Assembly (NCBI GenBank): GCA_027625915.1
Contig: JANTQA010000047.1
Coordinates: 7,378,001-7,442,000 of the forward strand
DNA from: Anaeramoeba flamelloides
Taxonomy: Eukaryota > Metamonada > Anaeramoebidae
Length of the DNA stretch: 64,000 nt
Direction of reading: 5' to 3'
A model generated the notes under the pieces. That model worked only from the letters and a program-made list of their open reading frames with translations. It searched no databases and had not been told where the DNA came from. Of the stretch, positions 44,927-56,147 are shown piece after piece. How positions within the stretch are numbered: position 1 is the stretch's first letter; every line of letters starts with the position of its first letter. A program made the position numbers and the translations under genes.

Positions 44927-46946
44927 ATTCCAAAGATAAATATCACAAAAATAAATCGAATTCTTCTAATAATTTAAAATCTTTTTGATATACAAATCAA
45001 AAAATTAATCTTCATGATAAATTACAAAAAAATATAATTTTTTATCAACTTTTTTCTAACAAATATCTTTAAGTGTTATTAAAATAACTATCCATGTTTA
45101 AAGATTTTACTGTTTTCCAATATTTTCTTTTGACTTACTAAAGCTATTTCCAAAAAAGAGGGGAAAACTTATTTTAAAATTTCTTGATTAAACTTAATCA
45201 TCAAAAAAATATTTAAATATACACAATCATTACCAGCCATTTATTGATTCTTTATAATAATTCAATTTGTTTGATAGTATGTTATTACATTCATAAAATT
45301 TATCAAATTGTCAGATCTCAATTTTATTTGATTTTTTAGGAGTGGAAAATTGTGTTTATTATTTTCTTTTTGATAGAAAAAATTGTTTTCATAACTTCTT
45401 TAATCTCATTAAAATTTCCAAATAGAATGAAAAACCTATAACTGTATTTTATTGTTTATAAAATCAGTTTCTCCCTGCAATATTACTTATATTTTTATGA
45501 AATTGGCCATTCAGTGTTTCCACCAAAAAAAGTGTTATTTTTTTTTTTTTGGTTTTTTGGAAATAATTTAATAAACATATTTTGAAATAAATACCTTAGT
45601 CGTTGGTTCATTCAGTATTAATATTTAACTTCAATTTGGTATTCTCAATTAACGAAAAAAACCATTTCAAGAAGACGATTTTTTATCAAATGTAAAAAAA
45701 AAAAAATGTAAGCCACTTTTCATGAAATACCTTTTCTACTTCCAAGGATATACTACCTTATCATATACTTTGATTTAATTTTGTTTTTCAATATGAATTG
45801 TACGGTTAAACAAAATGTTATTATATAGGAAATCACTCTTTTTTTTATAATAAAAAGTTTGAAACATATTTTTTTTTTGATTTTAATCTTCAAACTAGAA
45901 AAAAATTAAAAAATTTCGTCCGCTTTTTCTTATTTCAATGATTTCCTAAAGATCTGAATAGAAAAAGATTTTGATTTCTATGAAAAAAATATCCCCACAA
46001 TTTGATAGATATTATCTTGCTTAATATCTTTTGAGAAGTCTAAAATTCTGAAAATAATCAATTGATAAATGAAATAGAAATAAACCAAATTAGAGGTTTT
46101 CTTACAAAGGATATATTTATTAATTGTTGATAGTGTTATTTAATATCATCAAAATCAAGATAATTTTCAGAAATATTTGTTTTGATCCAAAATGTAAAAA
46201 AAAAAAAATATTTCTAATATAAAAATCAAATTAATATTATTATGTTGATAAATTTTAATAGCAATTTTAATTTTAATTTTTTTTTCCAAGAGAAAAAGAA
46301 TACCCCTTTACAGTTTAAGAAATAATAATAATAACTATATTAACTAAATAGCGAATGTATAATAAAAAAATATTTTTTTTTCAAAAAATCTTGATAAATA
46401 AAAAAAAAACAATAAATCCAAGAGTCATTTTAAAAAAGCGAGTAATTTTTCTTTATGAGATTATCAAACTTGAAAATTTACCAAAATTTTATCGTTTAAT
46501 AAAGTTTGAACTTTTTTCAAATAAGACTTTCCTTCGTACCATTTTATACACCATATTTTAATAACAATTTCTCATTTTATCCAAGAATAAAAATTTGATT
46601 AGAGTTTTCAAAAATTACTCATGTTTTTAAAAACTACAAAAAAATGAACATTCAATTTTATTTTAGTTTTTTATTTATTTTGCTTGACCTAAAATTAAAA
46701 AAATTATTTGAAGGAATTTTTTATATAATTTTTTTTTACATTGATAATTTTTATTATTGAGGCTTTTACATCAAAACGTGTCAAATCCATGTCTATTGTT
46801 AATTACACACAGCAAACTTTTTTTTTTTGTTTTGTGAATAAAGAATTTTACATCAATTTGTGTTTTTTATTTGAATGAATTTTTTTTCAAGAAAGTTGTA
46901 TTTTTTCTTGAATAAATCAAATCTAATAATAGAATTTGTTGAAATA

Positions 46947-46984
<38 letters not shown>

Positions 46985-47096
46985 TTTTGTTTCAGATCTT
47001 TAATGAAAAAAAAATTTTTTTGTTATAAAATAAAACTAAATAATTAGTTTAAACTCTTAATTGTATCTCAATGAACACCATTAAAGAACAAATTCA

Positions 47097-47130
<34 letters not shown>

Positions 47131-48400
47131 AAAAATAGTTAAAATTCCAAATTAAGAGAAATACCAACAATTAACAAAAAATTGATAAAGGGTTTTTGAA
47201 ATCCTAAATATAAGATTTTTTTTATAATTTAGTATTTTTTTCGAATTTAAATTATAAATAAGAAAAATAAATTTGTTTAGAATTGAACGGATCTATTTGA
47301 AAAAAATCCTTCTATTTAGTGTTTGGTTTCTCTATAATGTAATTATATAAAAAGCAAATGAAGAACAGAAAAAATAAAATAATTTTTTACAAATTACTAT
47401 TAAAAATTTGTGATATTAAGTTTTAATATTGAAAAAAGATTCAAAAAGGAAATAATTCCTTGATTACAACACTATTCTTTAGAAAATATTTCACTGTATT
47501 AAAATCAAATATTAAATTACAAAGTGGTTCAAAATTTCGAAAATAATTGATTAGACTAACAGTATCTTATGTAAAGTTAGATTTATATTCTTAATTATTT
47601 TAAATTTTTTACATGGGTTGATGAAAAATGCAAATTAAATTGCTTCTAAAATCAAAAAAAAAAAAAAAAAAATCAGTAATTGTTTTGATTTGATTATTGA
47701 ACCATTTTTTGTTTTTTTATTCTTTTGTTAAAAAATGATTTTGCTAATAAATATTAATTGTTTGTCCAATTAAAATTTATTAATTTATAAATGATCCTCT
47801 CTCTTAAAATTCCAATTTATATATTTATTTGGTTATTATAACAATTATTAAGATTTTGTTTTAAATTATTTTGAAAAATCTGATCATTTTTACAAAATAA
47901 TTGGTAATTCAAATTACTTTATTAACAGAATTGTCGTTTTGAAAAGAAAATATGATTCTTGTAAATATAAATTATTTATAAATACATTTAATTTTAATTA
48001 AACTGCCAGATTATTGTGTATTAAGATTAAAAATAAGTAAAAGTCTATTATTTATGATGAAAACATATCAATGGCATTTTAATCAAAAAAATAAAAACTC
48101 AAGATATTTTAGGTCTTTAATTTTAAAAAAAGAAAAAAATATTATAAATCAAACAACATATATTTGAAGAAGGATTTTTAATATTAAATTTTATTTGTTA
48201 GGTTTGTAAAAAAATTGAAATTAATTCAGTTACAAGTGATCTTGATTTTACTTTGCAAAAAACAAATATAAAATAAAAATCCTCAACTATAAGTATGATT
48301 GATCTATTGTCTTGAATTAATATAATTAAAAAATCAATCTGTTTTTATTCTCTAAATCTTAGAAGTTGAAACTTAAGACACACAAAAGAAATAGCATAGA
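44927..48400. other. Gene-free AT-rich interval
   Basis: Apart from two (TA)n microsatellites near 46950 and 47100 and homopolymer runs, no gene or defined element was recognised. A weak plus-strand frame at 46355-46561 has no motif. This is the longest stretch in the window without a gene or element that I could support. Confidence 0.45.
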
Positions 48401-48419
48401 ATCTAATAAGTGAAACAAC

Positions 48420-48955
48420 AAGAAAATTATTGGTTTACTTTTAAATGATTGTCAAAATACTGTTGTCAATATAATACGCGCTGAAAAGTTTAATCCATGT
48501 TCCAAAATAAAAATCCTGTTTGTTTGTTATAGAAGACCTAAAAATCAACATATCAAAAAAACCAACAACAAACCCTAAGTAAGTATGATATTGATTTCTT
48601 AAAGTCTTATAATTTTAAAAAGAAATACGTAAAAACAAAGGATCAAATAGCAAAATTTATCTCAAAAAATAGAGTAAATTTAAGTGAAAATTTTGGCAAT
48701 CAAAAAACAAAAAAATTCAAAATTATTGGGAAAATTACAAAAAAAATTTGAAGAAATTGCATTCCTAATTTAAATTTTACTGAAAACATCAAGGGGTTTT
48801 ACCTTCAAAATTGATTTGAACTTAGGTATACTGCTAGGTAGTTTGTTGAATGTTGTATTGGAAGAAGAAGAAAAAAAGCACCAATTATATTTTGAAACAC
48901 CGATTAGAGTTGTTTGGAACCTTTTATTGTATTTACTATATTTGGAATTTTGATA
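48420..48955 (+). pseudogene. Coding-like region of unknown origin, interrupted
   Basis: Successive plus-strand frames look coding: NTVVNIIRAEKFNPCSKIKI near 48450-48510, DIDFLKSYNFKKKYVKTKDQ near 48590-48650 and FKIDLNLGILLGSLLNVVLE near 48800-48865. The reading changes frame in A-rich runs and passes stops, with no good splice sites between. I did not recognise the family. The opposite strand also has an open frame (48770-48958), so even the coding strand is not fully certain. Confidence 0.35.
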
Positions 48956-49034
48956 CATTTTATTGATTCAAATAAAACCCTTCATTTTCAAAAAAGGTAA
49001 ATTGTTATTTAATTAATAAGAAGAAACATTTTAA

Positions 49035-49664
49035 GGGATTAGTCTCTATTATTTTTTTTTTTGACCAATTTCTAAATTAGAATTCCTTATCTAATAACAA
49101 GTTTAATATTAAAAATAAACAGGGTTTTTAAAAAAATTTAATTGACTGTTGAGAGAAAAATGTTGGACACAGAAAAATGGTTGGACACCTTTTTTAATTG
49201 GGAACATTAGTAAAATTGAAAATCAAATCCTATTGATAACAAGGTGAATTTTATATAAATCCAGGTTTAAATGTGTTACAAGTTCATTAATCTGTGATTT
49301 GTGTAGAATACTCATTTGAATGGTTGATAACTAAAGTTGATCATGCTATTTTAACAAAAATCCAAGTTTTAGTTAAAATTACTATTAATTCTGAAAATGG
49401 TAATTTTTAAACTTGCTTTAGATTATAAGAGATAAGGTTTTGAAAAAGTAGAATTACATTAATCGTTATCCTAATAAGTAGATTATTGTTATTTTCTTTA
49501 GTTATTTCACTAAGGATTGAAATTAAAAATCATTTTCAGTAATGTTCGCCATTAAAAATGCTGTCCAACTATTTTTCTGTGTCCAACATTTTTCTCTCTA
49601 CAGTGACACAAAATTTTATCAATCTCTATTAAATTTTGGTAAAAAAATTAAATATGATAGTACC
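49035..49664. mobile_element. TTAA-flanked MITE, copy 2, split by a nested element
   Basis: The outer parts (49035-49145 and 49604-49664) match the element at 39861-40034, with TTAA at 49031-49034 and 49665-49668. The inner 458 bp (49146-49603) is a later insertion. The right TTAA is shared with the next element. Confidence 0.82.
49146..49603. mobile_element. CTGT...ACAG element, TGA target duplication, nested
   Basis: The ends CTGTTGAGAGAAAAATGTTG and the complementary right end (to 49603) extend for about 65 bp as inverted repeats. TGA flanks both sides (49043-relative copy: 49143-49145 and 49604-49606). The homologous site without insertion at 39.97 kb reads AATTGACAAAA once, so the 3-bp duplication is confirmed by an empty site inside this window. 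It is a shorter relative of the 5912-7071 element. Confidence 0.88.
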
Positions 49665-49668
49665 TTAA

Positions 49669-49840
49669 GGACTATTCGACTTTTATGCTCTGCGAGGGTT
49701 GGAATACCATACAGTAAATGGGAAAACTTGTTAAAAATAGCAATATTTTGACTTTCAACAAAACCCATCACTTTTTGACCAGTTTTCCCATTTATTGTAT
49801 GATACTCCAAACCTCACAGAGCACAAAATTCGAATAGTCC
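49669..49840. mobile_element. Second TTAA-class MITE, directly adjacent
   Basis: Inverted repeats begin GGACTATTCGACTTTTATGC and end with GCACAAAATTCGAATAGTCC. The left flank is the TTAA shared with the preceding element; the right flank is TTCA, probably a mutated TTAA. A partial relative lies at about 18625-18727, next to a TTAA. Back-to-back insertion at one TTAA suggests one element used the duplicated site of the other. Confidence 0.75.
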
Positions 49841-50178
49841 TTCACAACGAGATCTATTCCAAAAAACGAACTATTTAATTTTGATAAATTATTTTCGAAA
49901 AATGGCACACTTGAAACTGACATTTTTTAGAGGTCTACTCGTTCCTTATTGTGAAGAAAATACAAAACAATGACTTGACCCTTAAAAAATTGGAATAAAT
50001 TTTACTTCCACATATTTTGTTTGAAAATTCCTCCTTTCTTCCGTTTTGATCTTTAGAATAACACCTTAATCATCTTAAAGTTTCAAAATAAGTTATTGAT
50101 TCAATTAATCCACTTATCAAATTTTGATATATTTCTTTTCCAAATTTGTCATTTTTTATTTATTTTAAACTTACAAAC

Positions 50179-51010
50179 ATGACAGAATTAGGGAAAATTA
50201 AACTTGTTTCATCTGATAGCCAAGAATTTGAAGTTGACAGAGAAGTTGCTGCAATGTCACAAACAATTAAAAATCTTCTAGAAGGTAGTTAATCCATTAA
50301 CGAAATTATCTTCTTCTTTTTTTTTATTTTTCAATTTTAAAATTTCAGAACCAACAGTCAAAGAAAAGAAAAGAAAACAAAAGAAAATTTTGAATAACTG
50401 GGATCCTTTCTCATAGCCATCCTTTCTACAACATCTATAAATTGACTTTCTAATTTTCACAATAGCGATCGAGGATGAAAACACAGCAATACCAATTGAA
50501 AACGTAAAAGGGGAGATCTTGGAAAGGGTAATTCATTATTGTGAACACCATTACAACCATCCCTCTCCCAAGAATCTAACTGAAAATGAAAACGAGTATG
50601 AAAGAAGAACTGATGATATTGAGCCATGGGATCAAACTTTTTGTAATGTTGAGCAACCCATTCTATTTGAGCTAATTCTCGTAAACATTTTTTTTTATTT
50701 CTTTTGTTGTTACTTTTAGGTTTTTCAAACCAAATCTCAACATATTCAAACTTTGAAGAACATTTTATTCAATGTAATCAAAACTTTCATAAATTATTGT
50801 AATAACTTATTTGTTTGATACCATTAGGCAGCGAATTATTTGGATATAAAACCACTTCTGGATGTTTGCTGTAAAACTGTTGCTAATCTGATTAAAGAAT
50901 GCAGATCACCAGAAGAGATTAGAAAAAGATTTAAAATCAAAAACGATTTCACAAAGGAAGAAGAAGAAGAAATTAGAAAAGAAAATGCTTGGTGTTTAGA
51001 TGAAAAATAA
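50179..51010 (+). CDS. SKP1: SKP1, adaptor subunit of SCF ubiquitin ligases
   Basis: Exons 50179-50284, 50466-50680 and 50828-51010 join at GT-AG (phases 1 and 0) to 167 residues, close to the usual length of about 163. The N-terminal BTB/POZ-fold part includes [20 protein letters not shown]. The hinge region contains WDQTF and the start of the F-box-binding core is [18 protein letters not shown]. The C-terminus reads [15 protein letters not shown] and ENAWC, diagnostic of SKP1. The protein links cullin-1 to F-box proteins in SCF complexes. The introns are 181 and 147 bp. The middle acidic segment (about residues 65-85) is the most divergent part, as is common. No other SKP1-like gene was seen here. 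Confidence 0.96.
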
Positions 51011-51114
51011 TTTAAAGTGCAACCTACAATTCTTAAATAATTGAAATTAATAAGAAAGACTTGGTGTTTGATTTGATCTGAATTCAAAAAATAAATAAAC
51101 TTTATTTTTTTTAT

Positions 51115-51510
51115 TTATTTTCTTTTTGATAAAATAAATTTTGTTTTGATTGAAATACCCTTGTTTGGTAAACATGTTAACAGTATTTTGTTTGAAAACA
51201 ATTTCCAAAAATCATCTTTTACTTCAATTTTCACAAACATTTCATGACTCGGATGATTAAGATAATTTTTTAAACACTTGTTATTTCTTAAGGGAGTAGC
51301 GTCTACCAAGGAGAATCCTAAAATTAAAGTATGTTGTTACTGAACGAAAAATATATTTGTTCTCAATATAGTTCAAATGTCTCCAAAAATTTGATTAGTA
51401 AAATAGTACAATTTGTTTATCTCTTTTAATAAAAATGGTTCTGTTGTATTAGTAAAAAACCCAGCAAATTCAGAAAAAATCTGCATTTTGAGACAAATTT
51501 AAAGGTTAAA
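51115..51510 (-). pseudogene. Broken copy of an unassigned ORF-bearing repeat (copy B)
   Basis: On the minus strand, open stretches include EFAGFFTNTTEPFLLKEINK and later LVDATPLRNNKCLKNYLNHP and KDDFWKLFSNKILL, the last two within an open frame of about 64 codons (51115-51309). It is homologous to 27380-27740. Both copies are broken, with about two or more breaks in each. The family is not recognised. The copy lies 100 bp downstream of SKP1 and antisense to it. Confidence 0.45.
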
Positions 51511-51982
51511 TTATCAATATTTAGGCTATAAGTTGCAAAAATATCCATCGTAACTTTGTTGCGAAATGTAAATGCATTAAAAAAAATTCGTTATTTTTTG
51601 AAAAATTAAATAATTAACCAATAGATTTTTTTGACTAATTATTCTGAAATCTTGGAAATATATTGAAGTTAAATTAGCTTTATAAAAAGGAAACAAAACT
51701 AATCGAGATTTTGGGTTTTAGGTTGGTGATTATTGAGTTAATCTTTTAAAACAAAAAAAATGTTTATAAGTATGTTAATTTTTTTAAATAATATTATAAA
51801 GGATTTTTTTAATATTTAATGAGGTTTCTATTACAATTAATAAAACTTTCAAATTTTGAAACTTTTTACAAAAGAGACTTTTCATATATTCTAAAAATAT
51901 TTTTTTTTATTAGAGTAAGAAATATGAAATATTTTTTTTTTTTTTTTAATTATTATTTTTTAGCTTTTTTATTGAGAGTTGG

Positions 51983-52159
51983 ATGATCAGGTTAGATTTT
52001 TATGATTGTTTATGCTATGGGGAATGTTTGCAATGTTACCACAAATGTAGTTATTGTTATTTTTGTCCTGGTTTTTGCTTTGAGGATTTGGCCATTGTTT
52101 TAATGAGGCTAATGTTGATATTATTATTATTATTATTATTATTTTTGATCGGGAGTTGA
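51983..52159 (+). CDS. Cysteine-rich small ORF, doubtful
   Basis: A 58-codon frame starts at an ATG and contains eight cysteines in about 25 residues (DCLCYGECLQC, then HKCSYCYFCPGFC), followed by a Leu-rich end produced by an (ATT)8 repeat. The upstream frame is open from an AG acceptor-like site at 51961-51964. It could be an exon of a Cys-rich membrane or secreted protein, or chance in TG-rich sequence. No partner exon was found. Confidence 0.25.
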   Translation: MIRLDFYDCLCYGECLQCYHKCSYCYFCPGFCFEDLAIVLMRLMLILLLLLLLFLIGS

Positions 52160-52204
52160 ATCATTTGTTTGTATCGATTTCTACCTTATATATATATATA
52201 TATA

Positions 52205-52850
52205 TATAAATATCCCGGGTAACCCCTCAGATACTAATTACCTTCAAAATACAATTTTTTAATTTTAATTGTTATAAAGGTATTGTAAGATATAGAATTT
52301 ATAAACAATTATCTTAGAAAGTACAACTTCTAATACAAAATAAAAAAGTTACTTAAATTAAAAAAATAATTTAAAAAAAAAAATTCAAATATTACAAAAA
52401 TTTTATTTTTTTCTTATGATTTCATTATTTTTTCATCAAAATTTCGAACAAAAAAAAAAAATTTTCGAAAACTTTGTCTAGACACTAAAAATTTCTTAAT
52501 TTTAATGATTTAAATACACCATTCTTACTGGAAAATTTTATGAGGCACTTTCCACCCCGATCTAGCTCAAAACGCTTGATTAATAATTTTTCATTACAAA
52601 AGATATATAAACAACAGATAGACTATTTTTTTTTCTATATGTTGATTACTATCCAAGGGCAATATCTATATTTGATGCTAAATAATTTAAAAATAAAAAA
52701 AAATATAAATTTAATTTTAAAAAAAAATAATATTTTTTTTCATTGTAAAATTTGGATATTTCATCAACAAGAATGTTTTTGAAATTTAAACGATTTGGCC
52801 AATAGTTTGAGTCAGATTAATAATTGATTTTTTTTTAATTCTTATGATTT
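52205..52850. other. AT-rich interval with one weak frame
   Basis: A plus-strand frame at 52540-52782 (starting MRHFPPRSSSKRLINNF) is AT-translated and unsupported beyond its first 20 residues. It may belong with the coding-like shard that follows. A (TA)n run sits just before, at about 52188-52208. Confidence 0.3.
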
Positions 52851-52859
52851 TTGAATTTT

Positions 52860-53112
52860 TGATTTTTTAAAATCGGGACATAAAATAAACTATATTATTG
52901 GATTAGAGAACACAGATCAAAAATCATTTTCCAATATATGGATTAATTTAGTTTAATAACTAAAATTTTCGATAAGAAACTATACAAAAAAGTTATTCTT
53001 AGAAAAAATAGACAGAAAATATTCAACAAAACTAATCAAAATTATGAAATTTATTGTTATTGTCCGGAATTTTTGATCAAAGCTCTTATGAAAGAAAACT
53101 TAACGTAATATA
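52860..53112 (+). pseudogene. Coding-like shard of unknown origin
   Basis: Two plus-strand frames follow one another: KSGHKINYIIGLENTDQKSF (about 52872-52931) and then KKLYKKVILRKNRQKIFNKT with YEIYCYCPEFLIKALMKENL before a stop at about 53110. A one-base shift separates them near 52950, where no convincing intron fits. The family was not recognised. Confidence 0.35.
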
Positions 53113-53164
53113 GAAAAAATAATAAAAATAAAGTGAAAACAAAAAATTCCTAAAATAGTAAAAA

Positions 53165-53765
53165 AATATACAAATTCGGGCATCGGGTGTACCACTTTGG
53201 GAGGTAGTGTCTATGTTTTTTTAATTCAAAAGAATTGAGCAAAATCAAAGATTTTAATCTATTATTTTAAATTAAAAAAAACCTAGCGACAATGGAATAC
53301 CAATCATTAATTACTGATTGTGATATTTTTATTTATAATAGATAATCTTACTATCGGGTTTTATCTCTTTATGTATATTATGGGGGACCTGTATCAGGTG
53401 CTGTAGAGTGCCTAGGTTTTTTTTGAGGTTTTCTATTTTATTTATGAAGTTTTCTAGTTTTTTTTTTACTTTTTGAATTAAACAGAAAATTTTAATAATT
53501 TTTCGGTTTATTTCAAAAAATAAAAAAAACCTAACAAAAATCTATCTATTTTCCAAATAAACAGAAAACTCAAGAAAACCTAATGGTTCTTTTTTTAATT
53601 AGAGAAATAAAAAGAAAATTTTTGAATGTTTTTTTTTTATTTCTTAATTAAAAAAAGTATCTAACATAGTTTTTCAGAATTAGAAAGAATTTAGGAAAAT
53701 CAAGTATTTTACCCATTTTTTTTTTCAAATCCTGGAAAACCTAAGGACAGCGGATAGTTTCTATT
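53165..53765. repeat. Repeat family E, third large copy
   Basis: It contains GTGCTGTAGAGTGCCTAGG near 53400, AAAACCTAA blocks with AAATAAACAGAAAACTC, and the GAATT...GGAAAACCTAA end block near 53730. The same phrases in the same order occur at 1.0-1.95 kb. Confidence 0.55.
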
Positions 53766-55436
53766 TGGCCATGAAAATGATAATATTATTTTTTATTCAT
53801 ATTTTAATTATTTTTCTTCTTCTCTTTTTTTTTATTTGATAAATTTTCTTTAATTGCTCCTTTGTCTAAATAAATAAATAAAAAAAAAATATAAATTTTC
53901 ACTAATAACAAAATTCAAAAAAAAAAAAAAAACTTTCGAAGATTATTTTATTATCTTTGAATAATATTTAAAAGTTATTTTTTTTTATTTTTTTTTAAAT
54001 TTAGGGAAGATTATTTTATCTATTAAAAGGATTTCATTAATTGAATTTGAAAGTAATAAATTAGATTATTTTTATTTTATTTTTTTTTATTTTTATCAAG
54101 TATTTTCTATTGCTTAAAACAAAGTTTTAAAAATTATTAATTTTAAACTTTGAATTTTGGCCTAAAAAATGAATTTTATTTTTCTCTTGATTTGTTATTT
54201 ATTGAAAAATTTATCGAAAAAAAATAATTAATATTCCTTTTTGCAATTTTTTTATTTATTTTTTTTTATTATAAAATTAACTCAACATAGATTTTATTAT
54301 TTATTATTAATAAATCAATGTATTGGGGTTTGAATTACTAATATTGACAATAAATAATTTATTTCAAAAATTAAAATTAAAAATAATAATCTTTCAAAAA
54401 AAATTGCAAAAATGAATAATTATTATTTTTTTTCCAATTTCAAAAAAAAAATCAATAACATTACTACTTTATCTTTGAACAATGTTGACTTTATATTATA
54501 ATTCCAATCTGGATTAAAGACAAATCAGAAAATAAATATATTAGTACATCAATATCCTTTTAAATCTTTTATTATAAAATTGATGATGTTTAGGCAAATT
54601 TAGGGTGTTAAGGGATATATATTTAAAATTAAAACGAAAAAAAAAATATATATTCCATCTTCCTTACTAAAAAAAAAAAAAAAAAAAATAATTATTTCTG
54701 TTAATTGAAAAGCAAAAAAAGGTTAATTTAGATGTTACCAACAACCTATTAAAGATTAAATTTTCACATATATACCACAGCATTGCAATTGTATTCAAAT
54801 TCACATCAAAAGTTAATTGTTTTTTAGACATAACTTCATTCATATTTTTATTTTTTATTCTTCCCAATCAGAATATTAAAAACATATTTCCCCCCGTTTA
54901 TTTATCAAAACTGAATAAAAATAAATCTTTAAATGTTCACAAAAGAAAAAGAAAAACTCCAACTGAATAACAGAAAAAAAAAAATGTTAGATCCATGATA
55001 GTAACCATGCACATTTGATTGTAACAATTACAAGGCACTTTAGAAGAAAATATTTTTTATTATATTCAATCTTAATTTTGATAAATTCTTCTTGATAATG
55101 AGCTATATATTGATAAATTTAAATAAATTGATTAAAATTTTTATTTGAATTTCAATTTTTGTAAACAATTAACTCAACTTGTAAAACACCTCTCGAGGAC
55201 AAATCTTCTGAAAGCAAAACCAATTTTACAGAGTTTCTTCTTATTTAAATGAATAGAGCGCTTTTATCAAAGCTTGTGTCAAACAATTTGTAAAAGGGAA
55301 AACAAATTAAAAATTTTATGTTATTTCTTAGAATTTATCAGTATTGGTGAAATTTTTCCAATTTTTTGTGACTGTTCTTAAAATTTTAGTACTGCTGTTT
55401 TTTACTCACAGACCAAATCCTAAATATGAGTGTTTG
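53766..55436. other. AT-rich interval with one isolated open frame
   Basis: The sequence is nearly pure A/T in places (53800-54700). On the minus strand, about 54822-54738, MNEVMSKKQLTFDVNLNTIA and the following codons look coding and end at a GTAACA donor-like site, but no downstream exon could be joined. Nothing else is supported. Confidence 0.4.
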
Positions 55437-56034
55437 TTAAATTAATTCATTTTTCAAAAAAATTGACCCTATAGAGGGTGACAGAGATAAGTAATTCAAC
55501 CAGTATTCCAAGGAATAATATTCTGAATCTTGGGGCTTGTAATTTAAAAGTAATTTTTTGGTAATAAGATAACAATAAATCGCCACCACCAAAGAAAAGT
55601 GAACACCATTCAATACACAAACAGAATACAATAAAACAAATTTTTGTTTCAGTAAGTTTTCAATATTCAAAGGAAAGAAAGACCAAAAATCATTCAAAAA
55701 CAATATTTTCACTTGGTGTATAAATGTTTTCATCTTCCTTATGAATAAAATCTAGAAAGAGCTGTTAAAACTGTTGCTAAAATTTTAAAGTGTATTTATT
55801 TATGATTGTTCAATTGAAATAAAAATAACAGATTCTTAAATTCAATACAAGTTGAAGTTCGTTTAGCTTGTGAATGGAATTCTGAATAAGACAAAAATTT
55901 TCGGGATCGTTATGATGATCTTTTTTCTTTTTTTCATCCCGATCCCTTCGCTTGTATCAAAAAAATTTTTCATCCAAATTTGATCGTAAACATTAATTTT
56001 TTAAAAAAGCACTGCACCTAATTATTACCGCCAT
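55437..56034 (-). CDS. Small hypothetical protein with one hydrophobic segment (three exons)
   Basis: A gene model with GT-AG introns joins 56034-56029 (ATG GCG only), 55950-55849 and 55751-55437, all in phase 0, to 140 residues. The N-terminus is basic and charged (MARRDRDEKKKKDHHNDPE), followed by a leucine-rich region (NSIHKLNELQLILFIRK). A probable membrane segment spans about 86-109 (LLYSVCVLNGVHFSLVVAIY), and the C-terminus is polar. The last exon alone has a 98-codon frame with an ATG, so a shorter protein is possible. The tiny first coding exon is the least certain part. It lies 114 bp downstream of the TMEM230-like gene on the same strand. No family was recognised. Confidence 0.5.
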
Positions 56035-56147
56035 TTCTATTTTTTGAATCAAACAATTTTAAAAAAAAATTCTTTTAAAATTGGTTTTATTTGTTTAAAT
56101 ATTTATTATAAAGAACCAACCCGCTTTATGTGAACTAAGAATAGGTT

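Noticed and set aside
44427-44946. Met/Ile-rich plus-strand and Ser-rich minus-strand frames opposite the acidic tail
   Set aside because: They are shadows of the GAT/GAA repeat codons of the gelsolin-like gene.
51987-52164. Minus-strand poly-Asn open frame opposite the Cys-rich ORF
   Set aside because: The Asn run comes from an AAT microsatellite, and the frame that contains the ATG stops after about 36 codons.
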